NCBI GenBank assembly: GCA_018287875.1
Contig: JAGVVL010000017.1
Coordinates: forward strand, 2,542,001-2,606,000
Source of the DNA: Nigrospora sphaerica
Taxonomy: Eukaryota; Ascomycota; Sordariomycetes; Amphisphaeriales; Apiosporaceae
DNA: 64,000 nt
Reading direction: 5' to 3'
Under the pieces are notes generated by a model that was given only the letters and a program-made list of their open reading frames with translations, had not been told where the DNA came from and did not search any database. A program made the position numbers and the translations under genes. Below, in pieces: positions 24,312 to 36,402 of this stretch (its first letter is position 1; each line of letters starts with the position of its first letter).

Positions 24312-25493
24312 ATGGCTCCCGAAGCAACCGGTGTCTCCAACGCGGCGCAGAAGCCCGTGTCGTCGAGGTTCGACCCCAACTTCACCAAGTTGGTGTTGGA
24401 AACTATGGGTCCCAAGACGACGGAGCGGAACCGCGTCGTGCTGGGTGCCCTGATCCGCCACATCCACGACTTCGCCCGCGAGGTCGAGCTGACCATAGAC
24501 GAGTGGATGGCCGGCGTCCACTTCGTCAACGCCGTCGGCGCCATCTATGAGGCCTCGGGCAAGACCCGGAACGAGGCCCACCGCGTGTCCGATATCCTCG
24601 GTCTCGAGACGTGAGTGGCCCCCTCGGCGCCAAGCCGCGCTCCCGCCATGCCCGCTTCGCTCGCTGACCCGTGTTGTGCCGCCCCCCTGCAGCCTCGTCG
24701 ACGAGATCGCCCACAAGATCATCGCCGAGGGCGACGTGGACCCGACGTCGTCGGCCATCCTGGGCCCCTTCTGGTCGCCCAACGCGCCCTTCCGTGACAA
24801 CGGCAGCACCATCATCCAGAACCCGGCGCCGTCGGGCCGCCGGGTCCTCATGCACGGCGTCATCAGCGACCTCGTGACGGGCAAGCCCATCCCCAACGCC
24901 GTCTTTGACATCTGGCAGGCCTCGGCCAACGGCAAGTACGACTTCCAGGACCCCGAGAACCAGTCGCCCAACAACCTGCGCGGCAAGTTCCGCGCCGACG
25001 AGAACGGCAAGTACTGGTTCTACTGCTACCACCCGACGGCCTACTCTCTGCCCACCGACGGTCCCTCGTACCAGCTGCTCCAGATGATGGACCGCCACCC
25101 CATGCGTCCGGCGCACATCCACATCATGGTGAGTTTTTGTCCTGCTCGCTCCCCCCCCCCCCCCCCCCCTCGTCTCTCCTGCGCCACCGCCCCACTGACG
25201 CCGCTGCTTTCTCCAGGTTACGCACCCCGAATACAAGGGTTGCACCACCCAGCTGTACCCCAAGGACGACCCCTGGTTGGCCACCGACACCGTCTTCGCT
25301 GTCAAGGACGACCTGGTCGTCGACTTCACGCCCCTCAAGGGCGACGACCAGGCCGAGCTTGAGCTGAACTACAACGTCATCCTGGCGCCTAAGGACTACA
25401 AGGTAAGCCAGCATGCTGATGTCCAGCCTCGGAAAGAAAAGGAGTAAGAGCACCGTCACTAACGCGCATCGTGTGTAGGGCAAGCTGGTCTGA
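24312..25493 (+). CDS. Intradiol ring-cleavage dioxygenase (catechol/hydroxyquinol/protocatechuate type)
   Basis: This is a non-heme Fe(III) enzyme that opens a catecholic ring between the two hydroxyls to give a muconate. The model has four exons, 24312-24610, 24693-25128, 25217-25402 and 25479-25493, giving 311 residues. The last exon encodes only GKLV. Residues about 20-110 match the Dioxygenase_N helical domain, and the catalytic beta-sandwich follows. Expected iron ligands are Y182 (NGKYDF), Y217 ([10 protein letters not shown]), H241 and H243 (RPAHIHIM). The N-terminal domain favours catechol or hydroxyquinol 1,2-dioxygenase, but the neighbouring carboxymuconate cyclase argues for protocatechuate, and sequence alone cannot settle this. 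A 19-base C run (25151-25169) lies in intron 2. There is no signal peptide, so it is presumably cytosolic. Confidence 0.92.
25151..25169. repeat. Run of 19 C inside dioxygenase intron 2
   Basis: Nineteen consecutive C lie just after the 5' splice site of intron 2 of the dioxygenase gene. The length may be polymorphic or affected by sequencing. Confidence 0.85.
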
Positions 25494-28400
25494 AGACAGT
25501 CGACCCGACGAAGCCATTTTGACAGCGGATCATGAAGGGCTGGCTCAGGGGGCCAAGCTGTAGGGTGAAGCGTACACAAAGGGGGGAGCGCCGCGGCACT
25601 TCAGGCAATGAAAAGCAAGCGGCCCCGGGAGATTTATACCAGTGGAAAACGGCGGGAATTGGCCGGCGAGCCTGTGTTTTACGACGACTCACCATGAAGG
25701 GAGAAATACCTGTACCAGCCCAACCGCAGGCTGATGTAACGATTACTAGCGAGCTTTCTCAAAACGAAAAAAAAAGAGATCAAAACACGCCGACGGGACA
25801 ACTCCGCTTGTTGGCTCCAAGACGAAACAGATTCCACCCCGGCTACCTCGTACACTGAAAGGGTTGGGCCGGACCGCTTTTTCCAATATCCACCAATCCC
25901 GGGGGGCCATCAGACTCGTTCGAAGTCCATGCCCGAGGTATTGCAATGAGCCGACCGCCAAGCCGTGTGGGCCGAGGCGCGGCGGCGAGGGTGCTGAGAC
26001 CATCGCCTCTTCCCCAGATCTTTTCTCCGGGGAGGGGGCACAGACCGATCCGATCCGGTGCTTCTGGGCGTGGGCAGGGACGGATGGGCGACGGTGCGGT
26101 TCATGAGAGACGACGCCTCGCCGCGTGTCGTCCAAGCTGACGTCGCCCCGCCGCTGTAGTTTCTGCACACGTCATCCACGCAGGTCACCGCCACGACCAG
26201 GGAGGGTACGAGGCGCGCAGGGGGCGGAGGTTTTGAGTCGCTTCGGGGCTCTCTCGGTGGAGGCCATGATGCACCGCCGGGTCTCTCTCGACGTCGCGAC
26301 TGTTCGGTTCACCTCTTTTCCCCCCCTGGCGCGATGGGGAAATTGCGTCAGGCTGTCCTCGGGTTTTGTTACACGGCAAGAGAATTACGGGACCAAGAGG
26401 GAGGGAGGGACGGAGAGAGAGCACGCGAGGGGGAAAAAAGGACGAGAGCGAGAGAAGCGAAGCGAACGAGGCTGGGGAAGCAGCGGCGGCTCGACTAAAG
26501 AGCCCCGGCAACCCGCCGTCTGTCCCGTATCCCCTCGGGTAAAGTTGCACCGCTTGGCCAGAGGCGCGGCTGGCCGGATGATGTCGTTGATGTACTTATC
26601 AAAAAGAAGGGGAAGGTTACCATGGGCCCGGGGAGGAAGGGCGCATGACGGCCGGTGTGGCTCGGGGCCGTTCTTGGCTACGGCTTGGCGCCTCAGGCTT
26701 TGCCCTTCCCATGGTTTTCTCTTCTTCCGTGCCGCTTCTTCCGATCCGGATACTGTGGGAGTACCTCGGCGGGTACGTGCTCACATAGGCGCCCTCCGGG
26801 TGGGGGGGGGGCTTGTGATGCTTGGTGAGATCTCTGAGCACCCTTACGCCTCCCTTAACTACCACGCTGGGCTTCCGGGGTGGACACAGATGATAGAGAA
26901 GGCACCCCGTTCTCTGATGAGGGAATGGCTTCTCTCCCGTCCTGGTTTGCAGCTTATATATAGAGGCAGGGGGTGTGTGTGTACGAGAAAGGGGGGGAAC
27001 ATGAGTACTCGGTAAGCAAGCGCACCTCCTCTGTCTGGATGGTGCTGCCGCTGGAAAGCGCATATGCGCCTCGGGAGTTGATGTGACGAGCTGCGGGGTG
27101 CCGCCCATGCAGGGACCACCACGCCAGGGTATAAAAGGCCGTGCGGATGCCGTGTGAAACGGGCGGCGGCGGGGGGGGAAGAAGAGGGGCGACTGGATTG
27201 TTTGTTGGTCGTCGAAATAGAGACTGGCAAAATGGGGGCAGGGTTTAGGCCGGCTGGGGATTCAAGGGGGGATGAGGGGTTGGCTGAACACGCCACTGGC
27301 CCCTCTCGCTGCCGGCGGATGATGTCGTTGAAACGGACCGGAGAATAAAATCAGGGGGGAAAAGTTCAGGGGAGCGGATGGACAACGTATCGCTAATGTG
27401 CAAATACTACGTAAATCCCCCCACTTGGAAACACCCCCCGTCCCGCGGATGTCGTCCTACCCGCATGGAACGTCCCCCAATACGCGTAGGGCTGTGTTCC
27501 ATGTGTACCGATGCGGCCTAGCGTTGGTATACTACGATACTACTACATCTGCTTGCCAGCCCGGCATCAGGCGTGGGCTTGGACATACGTTTGTCTTGGC
27601 CAACAAGAATCGGAAGCTGCTTCTCGCTTGTCAGGCTATCCCGTCGAATTTTGGCCCGTCTCCGAATGACCTGTTCTGCCAATGTTCGCCCAAGAGTTTC
27701 ACGGACGCTCGCTCTCCGTTGTTTGATACCCAGTCAACCCGGTGATAAGAAGCCAAGGCAGACGAACTGCCCGGCTTCGCCTCACATCAGCTCAGCCGAT
27801 GCTCCCGCGTTTCAGCCAGCCGGCCTAGAGCGATCCGAGAAAGTCCCCACGTGCAGCCCACTCATAATGCTAGCAGAAACAGGGCAAGATCACGAACAAG
27901 ACACATGAGCTTTGTTTTGATTCTTCGTTTTCTGATTTATAGTGTTTTTTGCTTTATTCTTCCCTTTTGGCGGATCCCAAAGTGTCCAGTAGACAGCTGC
28001 GAGTCGCATCATGTCGCTACCCCCCCTTGTAGCATTGTTTTCCTCTATGATACACGAACCAGGCTAGGGGGTTGATCCGCTCTAGTGTACAATAGCCTGT
28101 TTCCGCTGCTCGACCCGCAAGGTGAGGTGAAGCAGGAAGGGGAGCGCGATTCCTGCGTCGGGAACCTCGCCATCCGGCTCATACGCACTCTTGTCCTTCC
28201 TACTCCCCCACGTCGCATCCCGAAGCGTTGTCCTGCCCATACTTTCTGCGCCATGCATGAAGTGCCTGCCACACAGCAGCCCCGCGTAGGTGATAAACAA
28301 AGAAACGGCAAAGGAAGAAAGAACTCGGTGGCTCGTGAAATGCTTCTGTAGAGACTGTAGATGATCCCGCAAACACGGATCACCCGAAATCTTTCTAGGT

Positions 28401-28675
28401 ATGTTTGGTTGGCTTGGGATGCAAGTGGCCCGCGAGAAAAATGTCGTCGCCACTGGTGTTTTCCTGGTGCACAGGAAGGTAATGTTGTATCGGGGTATCT
28501 TATTTCTTGTCGCGTGACGTGAACGGGTAACGGTGAGTACGAGCACACGTCACGCCATTTCACCCCACTCCATGCGTATGCGGACGTGTCCGTCACGTCC
28601 GAGCGTCGTGACCCGCTGGGCCCCCAGGAGCCCCTGTCGTACCCCTGAAAGGGCCAAGGTCGCCCGAATGAGCGT
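25494..28675. other. Intergenic stretch between dioxygenase and ZIP genes
   Basis: This is 3.2 kb between two convergent genes. No open frame has a recognisable domain, including the longest one (26125-27015), whose composition is arginine-rich and domain-less. TATA-like words on the plus strand occur at 26954-26962 and 27130-27138 without a recognisable gene downstream. Confidence 0.5.
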
Positions 28676-30173
28676 CTAAGCGAACGCACCAACGATAGAC
28701 ATGCCCGCCGCTGCCGGTATCGTTAGCAAAAGTACAAAGAAAGAAAAAGGAAGTCGAGACACAAACCTCCCAGAAGCACGCAAAGGAAGGCCTGGTTCCG
28801 GTCCTTCTTCGAGAGTGTGTGCTGGGCCTCTTCGGAAAGGAAGTCCTCGGCCAGCAGGTCGACAGTGGCGGCGTAGATCAACAGACCGGACGAACTATAA
28901 TTCGGTCAGCCAAAGGGTGCTGCGGATGACACCGGACGACTCGGGACTTACATGGCGTTGAAGATGCCGACAATGATCAGACCAAACGCGCTGTTGGGGT
29001 CGTACGAGTTGCGAGTGATGAGGCCAATGGCTTGTCCGATGGGAGCCGTAGTGCCGAAAGCGAAGACCAGCAGCCAGGGGCGCGGGCTGCCTTTCGGGTA
29101 CGGCACCGCAGCGATACGGGATCCGAGCCCAAGCCCTTCGAACATCTGGTGGAAGAGAATGGCGACCAAAAGGATGACGAAACCTTCGACCGTGATGGAG
29201 ACGGTCATACCGACGAAGACGGAGTGGAAGAGGATACCACCCTCGAGGAGAGTGATGTTCATCGACATCTTCTTGTAGACCATGGGGTCGACGTCCTGGC
29301 TCTCCACATCGAACTCACTGGCGGTCACGGCCGGCATCGCCTTGGGCTCCTCGCGATAGGTGGCACCGGACGACTTAATCATGGACATCATCTCCATGCG
29401 CTGGCGCACGTACTGCTCGTAGAAAACGATGAACCATGCGGGCATCTCGGACGGAGCAAGGTCCAGGTCGGAGCCGTCGTCGTAGGGGTTCCGGCCCTGC
29501 GCCTTGGCGTTCTCCTCGTACATTCTCTGAGCCATCTGCTTCTCGAAGACGGCCTCCGAGTCCGACAGCGTATCGTCGCGGTCGTACCGGGGAGGGCGGG
29601 GAGGGGCTTGGTCGCGGTCGTGCGGCGCGTGACCCTGCTTGATGCCGGCCATCTGGGCCATCGCGGCCGCCGACGGCTGAGCCTCGAATCCCATGGCACC
29701 ACCGTGCGAGTGCCCGCCCATCTTGGCGTTGAGCCACATCTCAATGGTGAAGAGGCAGAACAGAGAGGCCATCATGATGACACCGGGCATGGGCGGGTAG
29801 TCCTTGATGAAGAGGTCCGGGAGACAGGGGTCCGACAAGCTGAAGAAAGCCGTGGGGAGCAACTGCGTACGCGATCAGCTCGCCGCACTGACGACAGCCG
29901 GGCCTTGGCCGGCCCCGGCGAAGCACATTTTCCCCAACTTACGTGAACGAAAGCGGTTGCGATCAGGACACCGGTGCCAAAGTGTTTGCAAACGAAGAAC
30001 ACCTTCTGGGGCACCTTGAGCCATGGAAGCTTCTTGGCGGCAACGGGGAAACCGGCGCCAAGACACGACGCAAACAAGACCAGGAACAGGCCGATGACAT
30101 GCAGGGGCAAATCATACTCCTCCTCGCCAGACTTGTCGCTGCCGCATTGCGGCTTCGGCATATTCTCGGCCAT
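28676..30173 (-). CDS. ZIP-family divalent metal (zinc) transporter
   Basis: ZIP proteins move Zn2+ (some Fe2+ or Mn2+) into the cytosol. The model has four exons, 30173-29943, 29862-28952, 28894-28767 and 28710-28676, giving 434 residues. Eight membrane segments are expected. HFGTGVLIATAFVH and LLPTAF join across intron 1. The signature segments are LEGGILFHSVFVGM and LFHQMFEGLGLGSRI. The C-terminus reads SSGLLIYAATVDLLAEDF, then LLGAAGMSIVGAFA, both restored by splicing. A cytosolic loop of about 120 residues carries a short GGHSHGG metal-binding motif and many charged residues. The N-terminus has C10 and acidic residues and no clear signal peptide. Residue composition does not separate plasma-membrane from organellar ZIPs. 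Metal specificity is inferred only from the family. Confidence 0.93.
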
Positions 30174-33077
30174 CTTGCTGATTAGGTAAACTAGAGGAAA
30201 GGAAGAAGCGGAGATAGACTAAGGGTGAAAAATGCCAAGAGTCGGGAGCCTGCGACTTTGACTCGGTACAGTCCGGGAAGGTTTGGCTGACGGAAAGAAG
30301 GGATCAAGGCAAACCGCACGGCGGCTTTGCGAAGAGAACAACAGACGAAACGAAGCGTCAAGCCTCGTCGTCGAACGAACAGAAGGGGAAAGAAACAAAC
30401 GGACGAAAGAGAAGGAAAAAGGATCAGAGGAACGAGCTCGTTCTCCTGTCTGTTCTGTGTGGAGTAGAAGGGAATACCAAAAGCCAACAGAGAGGGGGAG
30501 ATTCTTGGCTGCTTTAATATCAAGCAGTACGACAAGACCTGGGGAGTCCAGCCAAGCCCGCACCCCAGGCTGTTATTCTCAGGGTATCTGGAGCCGAACC
30601 AAATTTGGCGCAACGCTGGGTAGAGACGAAAAAGAGCGCCAAGGCGATCGTCGTGGTCTTGGAGGCGCGTCGACACGGCAATGAAGCAATCCGGTGCCAG
30701 TCGTGGGCTATACCATAGCCTGATAGACTGGGACAGGCTCCACCGATCAGCTTGGGAGAGCTTTTAGACGGTTTCGCGTGTCGTCAGTCAAGCCACATTT
30801 CGTGGGCGGCTCTCTGAAAGCATGGACGTCAAGAAGGAACAGACGATGTTCCCCGTCACGGACCACACAGGGGATAAGAGGGACCAGAAGACCATAAACT
30901 GGGGGCCATGTGACGAAAGCCGGTGGCAGCCGGGTTACGGTAGCAACAGGAAGAGCCGAGTTCAATGTGTGGGTACTTGCTTAAGCAGTCAGGCACGGGC
31001 CCGTTGACAGAATATTACTTACTGGCCAGAGCAGCCAGTCGTGCGCATTGCGGCTCAGCTCTAGCAACAAGGGCTTGTCATCTAGTCTCTGGTCTGGCCA
31101 TGGTAACCTACGGCCTTAAGTCTCTGAGCCTGCCAAGGCCGGCCGGGACCTGGAGACCTGCTCGTCTCTCAGCCACGGGCAAAAGCGGCCCTGGCCATGG
31201 GCACTGCCGTGGCCCGGAGAACCGCGGTGGGGGGGCGTGGACTAAGGGGAAATTGATCGTGCGAGTAGAGCTGCCTTTGGCCGCTGTTGTGGTCGATCAA
31301 CAAGTTCGAGGGCTGTCCTTGAAACGGACAACTCCGTAACTGCCGCGGACCCACCCACATGGGGCGGTCCCACGAGCCTATGTAAAGTAAGCCTCGCGGC
31401 AGGATGGGGAGCGGTAGGGTGTAGACGGCTGCGGGCCGGCTATCGGCAAGAGGCAAGAGCTGGCGAGTCGGAGGTTTGCCGTGTTGCTTTTCACTTTTCG
31501 TAGCATTTCATCGTACGCTAGTTCCCGGGCCCTGTAGCAGAGTGCGCCCGGGCGACAAACGCGGCGTTCCAGTGTGCGAGAGTGGTGGAGGGGTGGGTGG
31601 GTGTGCCAGCCGGGAAACAGCGCAACATCATGGATCCATGGAAGTTAGCGGGAGGCTAGGGACGGGACAGTGAAACGGCATAGGATGGGCAGGGGCAAGA
31701 TGCAGAGACGGACAGAGAGACAGAACCACGATTGGGATGGGGCAGAGTCAAGAGAGAGCCTTTCCTACGTAGAGAGGAAAGGGAGTGGACCTCAGAGAGA
31801 TCGGTTGCATTGGCATCGGCGGGGAAGGTATTGCCAACATGGGCTCCCTCTTCGAAAAGGAAAAAAAAAAGATAAAGAGAAAAGAGGACCCCGTTGCCGC
31901 CACAGCATTACGTTCTCGCTGTTTTGAGCAATGATGGCGATCCGCAAGCGGTCGTGCTTGCGTGGTAACGGACATGGGTTGATGGAAAAGATAAGAAATC
32001 AATACCACGCTCACCAGTACGCGGCTTGAAACGGCGCAGGGCTTGGCGCGTTTTGAGATCCGTGGTACGTACGGAGTACCTGGCTCAACGCCATCAACCC
32101 CTCCCTTTCGCCGTCGTCGCCCTTCCCAAGCCCTGTCGCCTTGCCTTCGGCTTCCCAGCCGTTCAGCGTCCGGAAAGGGTGAAGGGGGGCGCGGGGAGAA
32201 ACGCCCCGGCACACGGCGTCACGCAAATAGTGGGATGCATAGTTGCCTCCGGAGCGACCACCGTGCATGAAAATGCGACCATGCGACGACGAGTACGCGG
32301 CTCTCAGACATGCCGTCCGGCCTCGAAACATGAGCGGCCAATCGAAGCGACTTCTATAGCCCCCGTGTTCTATATATGCGGTCGCGATGACTCGACGGTG
32401 TGCGGTGCTATAGCCCAGGCCCCATCCACTATGGCTCCCGATCCGACAGTGTCCAGCAAGTCCAGCACTGGACAGAGAAGCCAACGACAAGCATAACCCA
32501 AGCATTGCTTTAGCGGCTTAGCAAATCATCACCCGCCGGCAGGTTGCGGGGCGCACGTTTGTGGCCCCCTCGCTACCGATGGGGTTGCAGCCAAGACAAT
32601 GATTCCAATTACCGTGTACGCTGTATCTATTGGCAACCCCTTCGCAAGGCCATTTGTGCTTTGTTCTCGTCGTTGGATGCACAGTGGACACAGGCTCCAG
32701 GCCGCTCGCTCACTTATGCGTACTTGCTGCCCAGTTGGGACTGCATAGGCGACAGAGCGATGCGCGCCAGAATGGCAGCCAATTGGCGCCCACTCGAGAT
32801 TGATATTCCTGGCAGACACCAGAAAGCCACAACAACATGACCAAGTGTCGGCCCTTGTCCTTGTCGGCGGGTGGGGAGTGACAGCTATCTATCTGGTCCT
32901 GACCGTCCATGGAACCGCCTCCCCGTCAGGGCTAGCGTTGGATCCCTCCCGGCAAACACCTCCTATAATATTGTCTCTTCATCGAGGCGTACAGCGATCG
33001 TCTGTCTTTCCTCACCTCGCCACTCCCAGACAATTCTTGTGTTATCCTCGGCCCAAGCATTGACTTGTACCGCCGAA
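30174..33077. other. Divergent intergenic region, ZIP and CDF transporters
   Basis: This is 2.9 kb between the start codons of the minus-strand ZIP importer and the plus-strand CDF exporter, so it holds both promoters. A purine-rich plus strand at 30280-30460 forms the ZIP leader side. No open frame shows a known domain. No zinc-responsive element was assigned with confidence. Confidence 0.5.
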
Positions 33078-35223
33078 ATGACGGGCCCCGATGTATCCTC
33101 GCCCAAGCCTGCCGCTGCTGGTACGTTGATTTCCCACACTTAATCTCGTGTCCCCATACCGCTGCATCGCTGCCGCGCCTCGGATGATGGAAACCACCTC
33201 GTCCGAATACCGGATGCGTTTGAGATCTATGCAGACCCTGGCCCGGCCGCCGGCGCAGCCCAGCTGAGCACCCTTTAGCCCTCGCTCGGCTGTTGTTGCT
33301 CTCTTGAACGCCACGGGATGGTGCTGACGACCTGTTGCGTGCTAAAGACACAGCTGGCCTGGTCCCTGCCACCCTCAACGACGCTGCCGTGCCCGAGGCC
33401 ACAGAGTCGGCTGCTGTTGCGGAAAAAGCGGTTGCCCGTTCGGCTGCCCGTTCGGACGAACCCCCCGAGGCGGCCGTGGGAGCCACGGCGACGGCATCTT
33501 CAGCCGAACTCAACCCGGCCGACCCCATGAACTTTGGTCGCCATCGGCGCGAGAATGTCACCCAACGCCAGATGAAAGTGGATCATCCGAAAGGCGACAA
33601 GAGGGCTCTCAAGAAATTCTACACGCGTCAGAACGAGCTCATCGACCAGTTCCTTGGCGCCGACGACGAGGAACGCCTCCAGGTGGAGGAGGACGCTCGT
33701 GTGGCGCCAAAGATCAAGTTCGCCGTGAACGCCTCGTTCATTGTCAACTTCTGCCTTTTCGTAATCCAGCTTTATGCCGCCGTCTCGACCGGTTCGCTGT
33801 CGGTAAACAAACCCGGGTGTGCCATCTCCCTCATCTACCGTGTTGACAACCGCCATATAGCTCTTTGCCACGGCTGCCGATGCCTTTGTTAGTAAACTGC
33901 CGAACCCCCTGGCCCGGGGCCATCTGTTGACCATGAGCAGATGGATCTCGTGTCTTCGTTTGTGATGCTCATCACCTCCCGGATGGCGGCTAGAGCCAGC
34001 ATCTACAAGTACCCCGTGGTAAGACCCGTGTGATGATATATAAGCCTTCCTCGTCGGGTGCCCTCGTCTAAAGCGGGAGAAATATGCAGGGTCGTACCCG
34101 CATCGAGACTATCGGCATTATCCTCTTCTGCGCCTTGATGACAACGGTGGCCATTCAGCTCCTGGTATGTGCATCCCCACCCACTTGTGCCGAGCGCGGC
34201 CGACAAGCCTTCTCCTTACACGGGCCCTGTGCAACAGATCGAATCGGCACGCACGCTTGGCAGCGGACCCACGGAATCCAGGGAGCTGCACATCATCCCC
34301 ATCATCTTTGTGAGCGTGGCCATCCTCGCCAAGGGCAGTTTGATGTTCTACTGCATGGCCTACCGGAAGTACCCGTCGGTCCACGTCTTCTTCGTATGTG
34401 TGATCCATTTCCCCCAGCCACAACCGCTACGACGCAAGAATTACCCTGACCGTCCGTCGCGCGCAGATTGACCACCGCAATGACATTGTTGTCAACGCCT
34501 TTGGTAAGTGGAACAACGATGCTGATCCCTGACGCTGCCCGTACCGCGTAGGGAGACTGACATAAGGTGCTGCTAGGCTTGATCATGTCGGTTGTGGGCG
34601 ACCGATTCGTTTGGTACCTGGATCCTGTTGGTGCCATTTGCATCGCCCTCCTCATCCTCTTCTCGTGGGTGTCGAACGCCTTTGAGCAGGTGTGGTTGTT
34701 GGTGGGCAAGGCGGCGCCGAACGAGTTTGTCTCCAAACTCATTTACATGTCCATGACGCACGACCCGCGCATCGAAAAGGTGGACACGGTAAGTCGCGCG
34801 AGCCCCCGGGTTGCGGGCCGCAGGTGTCGGTGGGGGGACTGACACGACCTAGTGCCGCGCGTACCATGCTGGTCAGAAGTACTACGTCGAGGTGGATATC
34901 ATCATGGACAAGGACGTTCCTCTCAAGATCTCGCACGACGTGAGCCAGACGCTGCAGAGAAAACTCGAAGGTGAGTCGGGCGTCCAGGCAAATCGACCTC
35001 GTCGGCCGCGCATGCTGACGCCGCTGTTTTAGGTCTTGGGTCCGTTGAGAGAGCCTTTGTCCACGTCGATTATGACGATGACCATGACCCTCACGAGGAG
35101 CACAAGCCCCTGTACGAAAAGAATCGGCCGCGGAGAACACTGAGGGAGGTCCTCCTCGGAGCCAAGAAGAAGGGGGAAACTGAGGAGCAGCGGCTGCAGC
35201 GAGAAGTGAGCCCGGCCCAGTGA
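33078..35223 (+). CDS. CDF-family cation efflux transporter, Mn-type signature
   Basis: CDF proteins export divalent metals from the cytosol to an organelle or the outside by proton antiport. The model has ten exons: 33078-33120, 33354-33802, 33861-33887, 33941-34018, 34090-34164, 34238-34393, 34467-34503, 34577-34788, 34853-34970 and 35033-35223, giving 461 residues. One exon is only 27 nt and encodes LFATAADAF. The N-terminal about 130 residues are soluble and Ala/Glu-rich. The metal site motifs are ADAFMDL (DxxxD) in TM2 and DHRND (DxxxD) in TM5. This double DxxxD pattern is the Mn-CDF mark, against HxxxD in Zn-CDFs. A soluble C-terminal ferredoxin-like domain follows (YYVEVDIIMDKDVPL to AFVHVDYDDDH). 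Exon 2 could instead start at 33348, adding two residues. The first exon and start are the least certain parts. Confidence 0.9.
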
Positions 35224-35721
35224 AGTAAAGTGAAGTAGAGTGAAGAAAGGGCAAGCGGCGAGCCAGGCCGTTGGCGGGCAGAGATCTCGGACGGTATACG
35301 TCCTGTATTTGTATGAAGTCCCTAGTCAGGCACATGAAGACGCAGGGCACAAGTGCGCAATCTCAGAGGATTGTCCTATAGGCCCGAGGCGGGTCTTTGA
35401 CTCGGGACCCCACGGCCAATGGGGCTGCCTCCGCTGAGCACCCATACGTACGGTGAGAAGAAAAACGATGCGGCTTGAGGCGTTGCTAGTGCTGGGCAAG
35501 CAGCGCTTCGGTGACAGAGGGGATGAGGTCGCTATCGCTCCGAGCAACACAGCTTCTACATGATGCGATTGCGCGGTGTTCGGGAGAACCGAGGCGCTTG
35601 ATACGATGGGGGTGGAGGGCGGACGCTACACCGTACCTGTTATGGAGGGGCGATTCGCTGCTACTAATTCGGTAATGGTGTACAGGCCTCCAGTGGCCCC
35701 TGCGACTTGGGCCTCCCGAAG
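35224..35721. other. CDF 3' flank up to the transposon
   Basis: This is about 500 bp of non-coding DNA holding the CDF 3' untranslated region. It ends with the 9-bp target-site copy CTCCCGAAG at 35713-35721. Nothing else is recognised. Confidence 0.6.
35713..35721. repeat. Left target-site duplication of the Mutator-like element
   Basis: The 9-mer CTCCCGAAG directly abuts the left inverted repeat and recurs at 38711-38719 directly after the right one. A 9-bp duplication is typical of Mutator-superfamily insertion. Confidence 0.9.
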
Positions 35722-35824
35722 GGCTCCCAATAGGCGCACGGGTACCCGTGCGGATAAAATCGCACGGGACCCGTGCGGATTCTGTTTATAGCTTAGCGTG
35801 CCTTGGTTCCGGCCGACATCGCAC
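35722..35824. repeat. Left 103-bp terminal inverted repeat
   Basis: It starts GGCTCCCAATAGGCGCACGG. It contains an 18-bp perfect palindrome at 35735-35752 (CGCACGGGTACCCGTGCG) and an almost identical 17-bp palindrome with a single central base at 35761-35777. These are spaced 26 bp centre to centre and are candidate transposase-binding sites. Confidence 0.95.
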
Positions 35825-36402
35825 CTCTCCCTATGTAGTATGGTAATTAGCACAGCCCAGCTTTCGTCTAGGATACCGCAACCAGCTCGTCGTTATCCCG
35901 TACCTCTTCAATTACTTTCCGCTATACGAATCTTGCTGCGTATATAGTCCGCTGCTCCTCGCAGTCTTGTCCCGCCCTTCTCCAAAGGCTTCCCACGCCT
36001 CTCGGTTAGGTAGGCTGCTTGCCGACTCTTCTGCCACCTGAGCATCGATCCGCTCTGTCTCGATCGTTCCCAGTCTAGATATGCCATCATTTCCTCCTTC
36101 GTCCCGTCCGTCCCCCTTTGGCGTTAAACAACGCCTCGTCATTTGCTTATAATCTAAGCACCAATCGTACTCCGCTTTCTATACCGTAGTGGTAACCCCA
36201 TTGCCTTCCCGTACATCTGGTTATTAGAATAAGTCCCGGAGGTAGGTCTTCTTCCGCACCTCTCTTTCTACGACATATCTTTGGTATATTGCTTTGGGTC
36301 GGTGTACTTTATAGGCTGCTCTAGAGCCTGCTGCTGTTCTTCGACTTGTCCGAGGCTTGATCTTTAACTCGTCTCAAAGACTGGTTATTAACCTCCTCAG
36401 AG

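Noticed and set aside
26125..27015. 296-codon plus-strand open frame in the dioxygenase-ZIP gap
   Set aside because: Arg/Gly-rich, with no domain and overlapped by equally long frames on the other strand.
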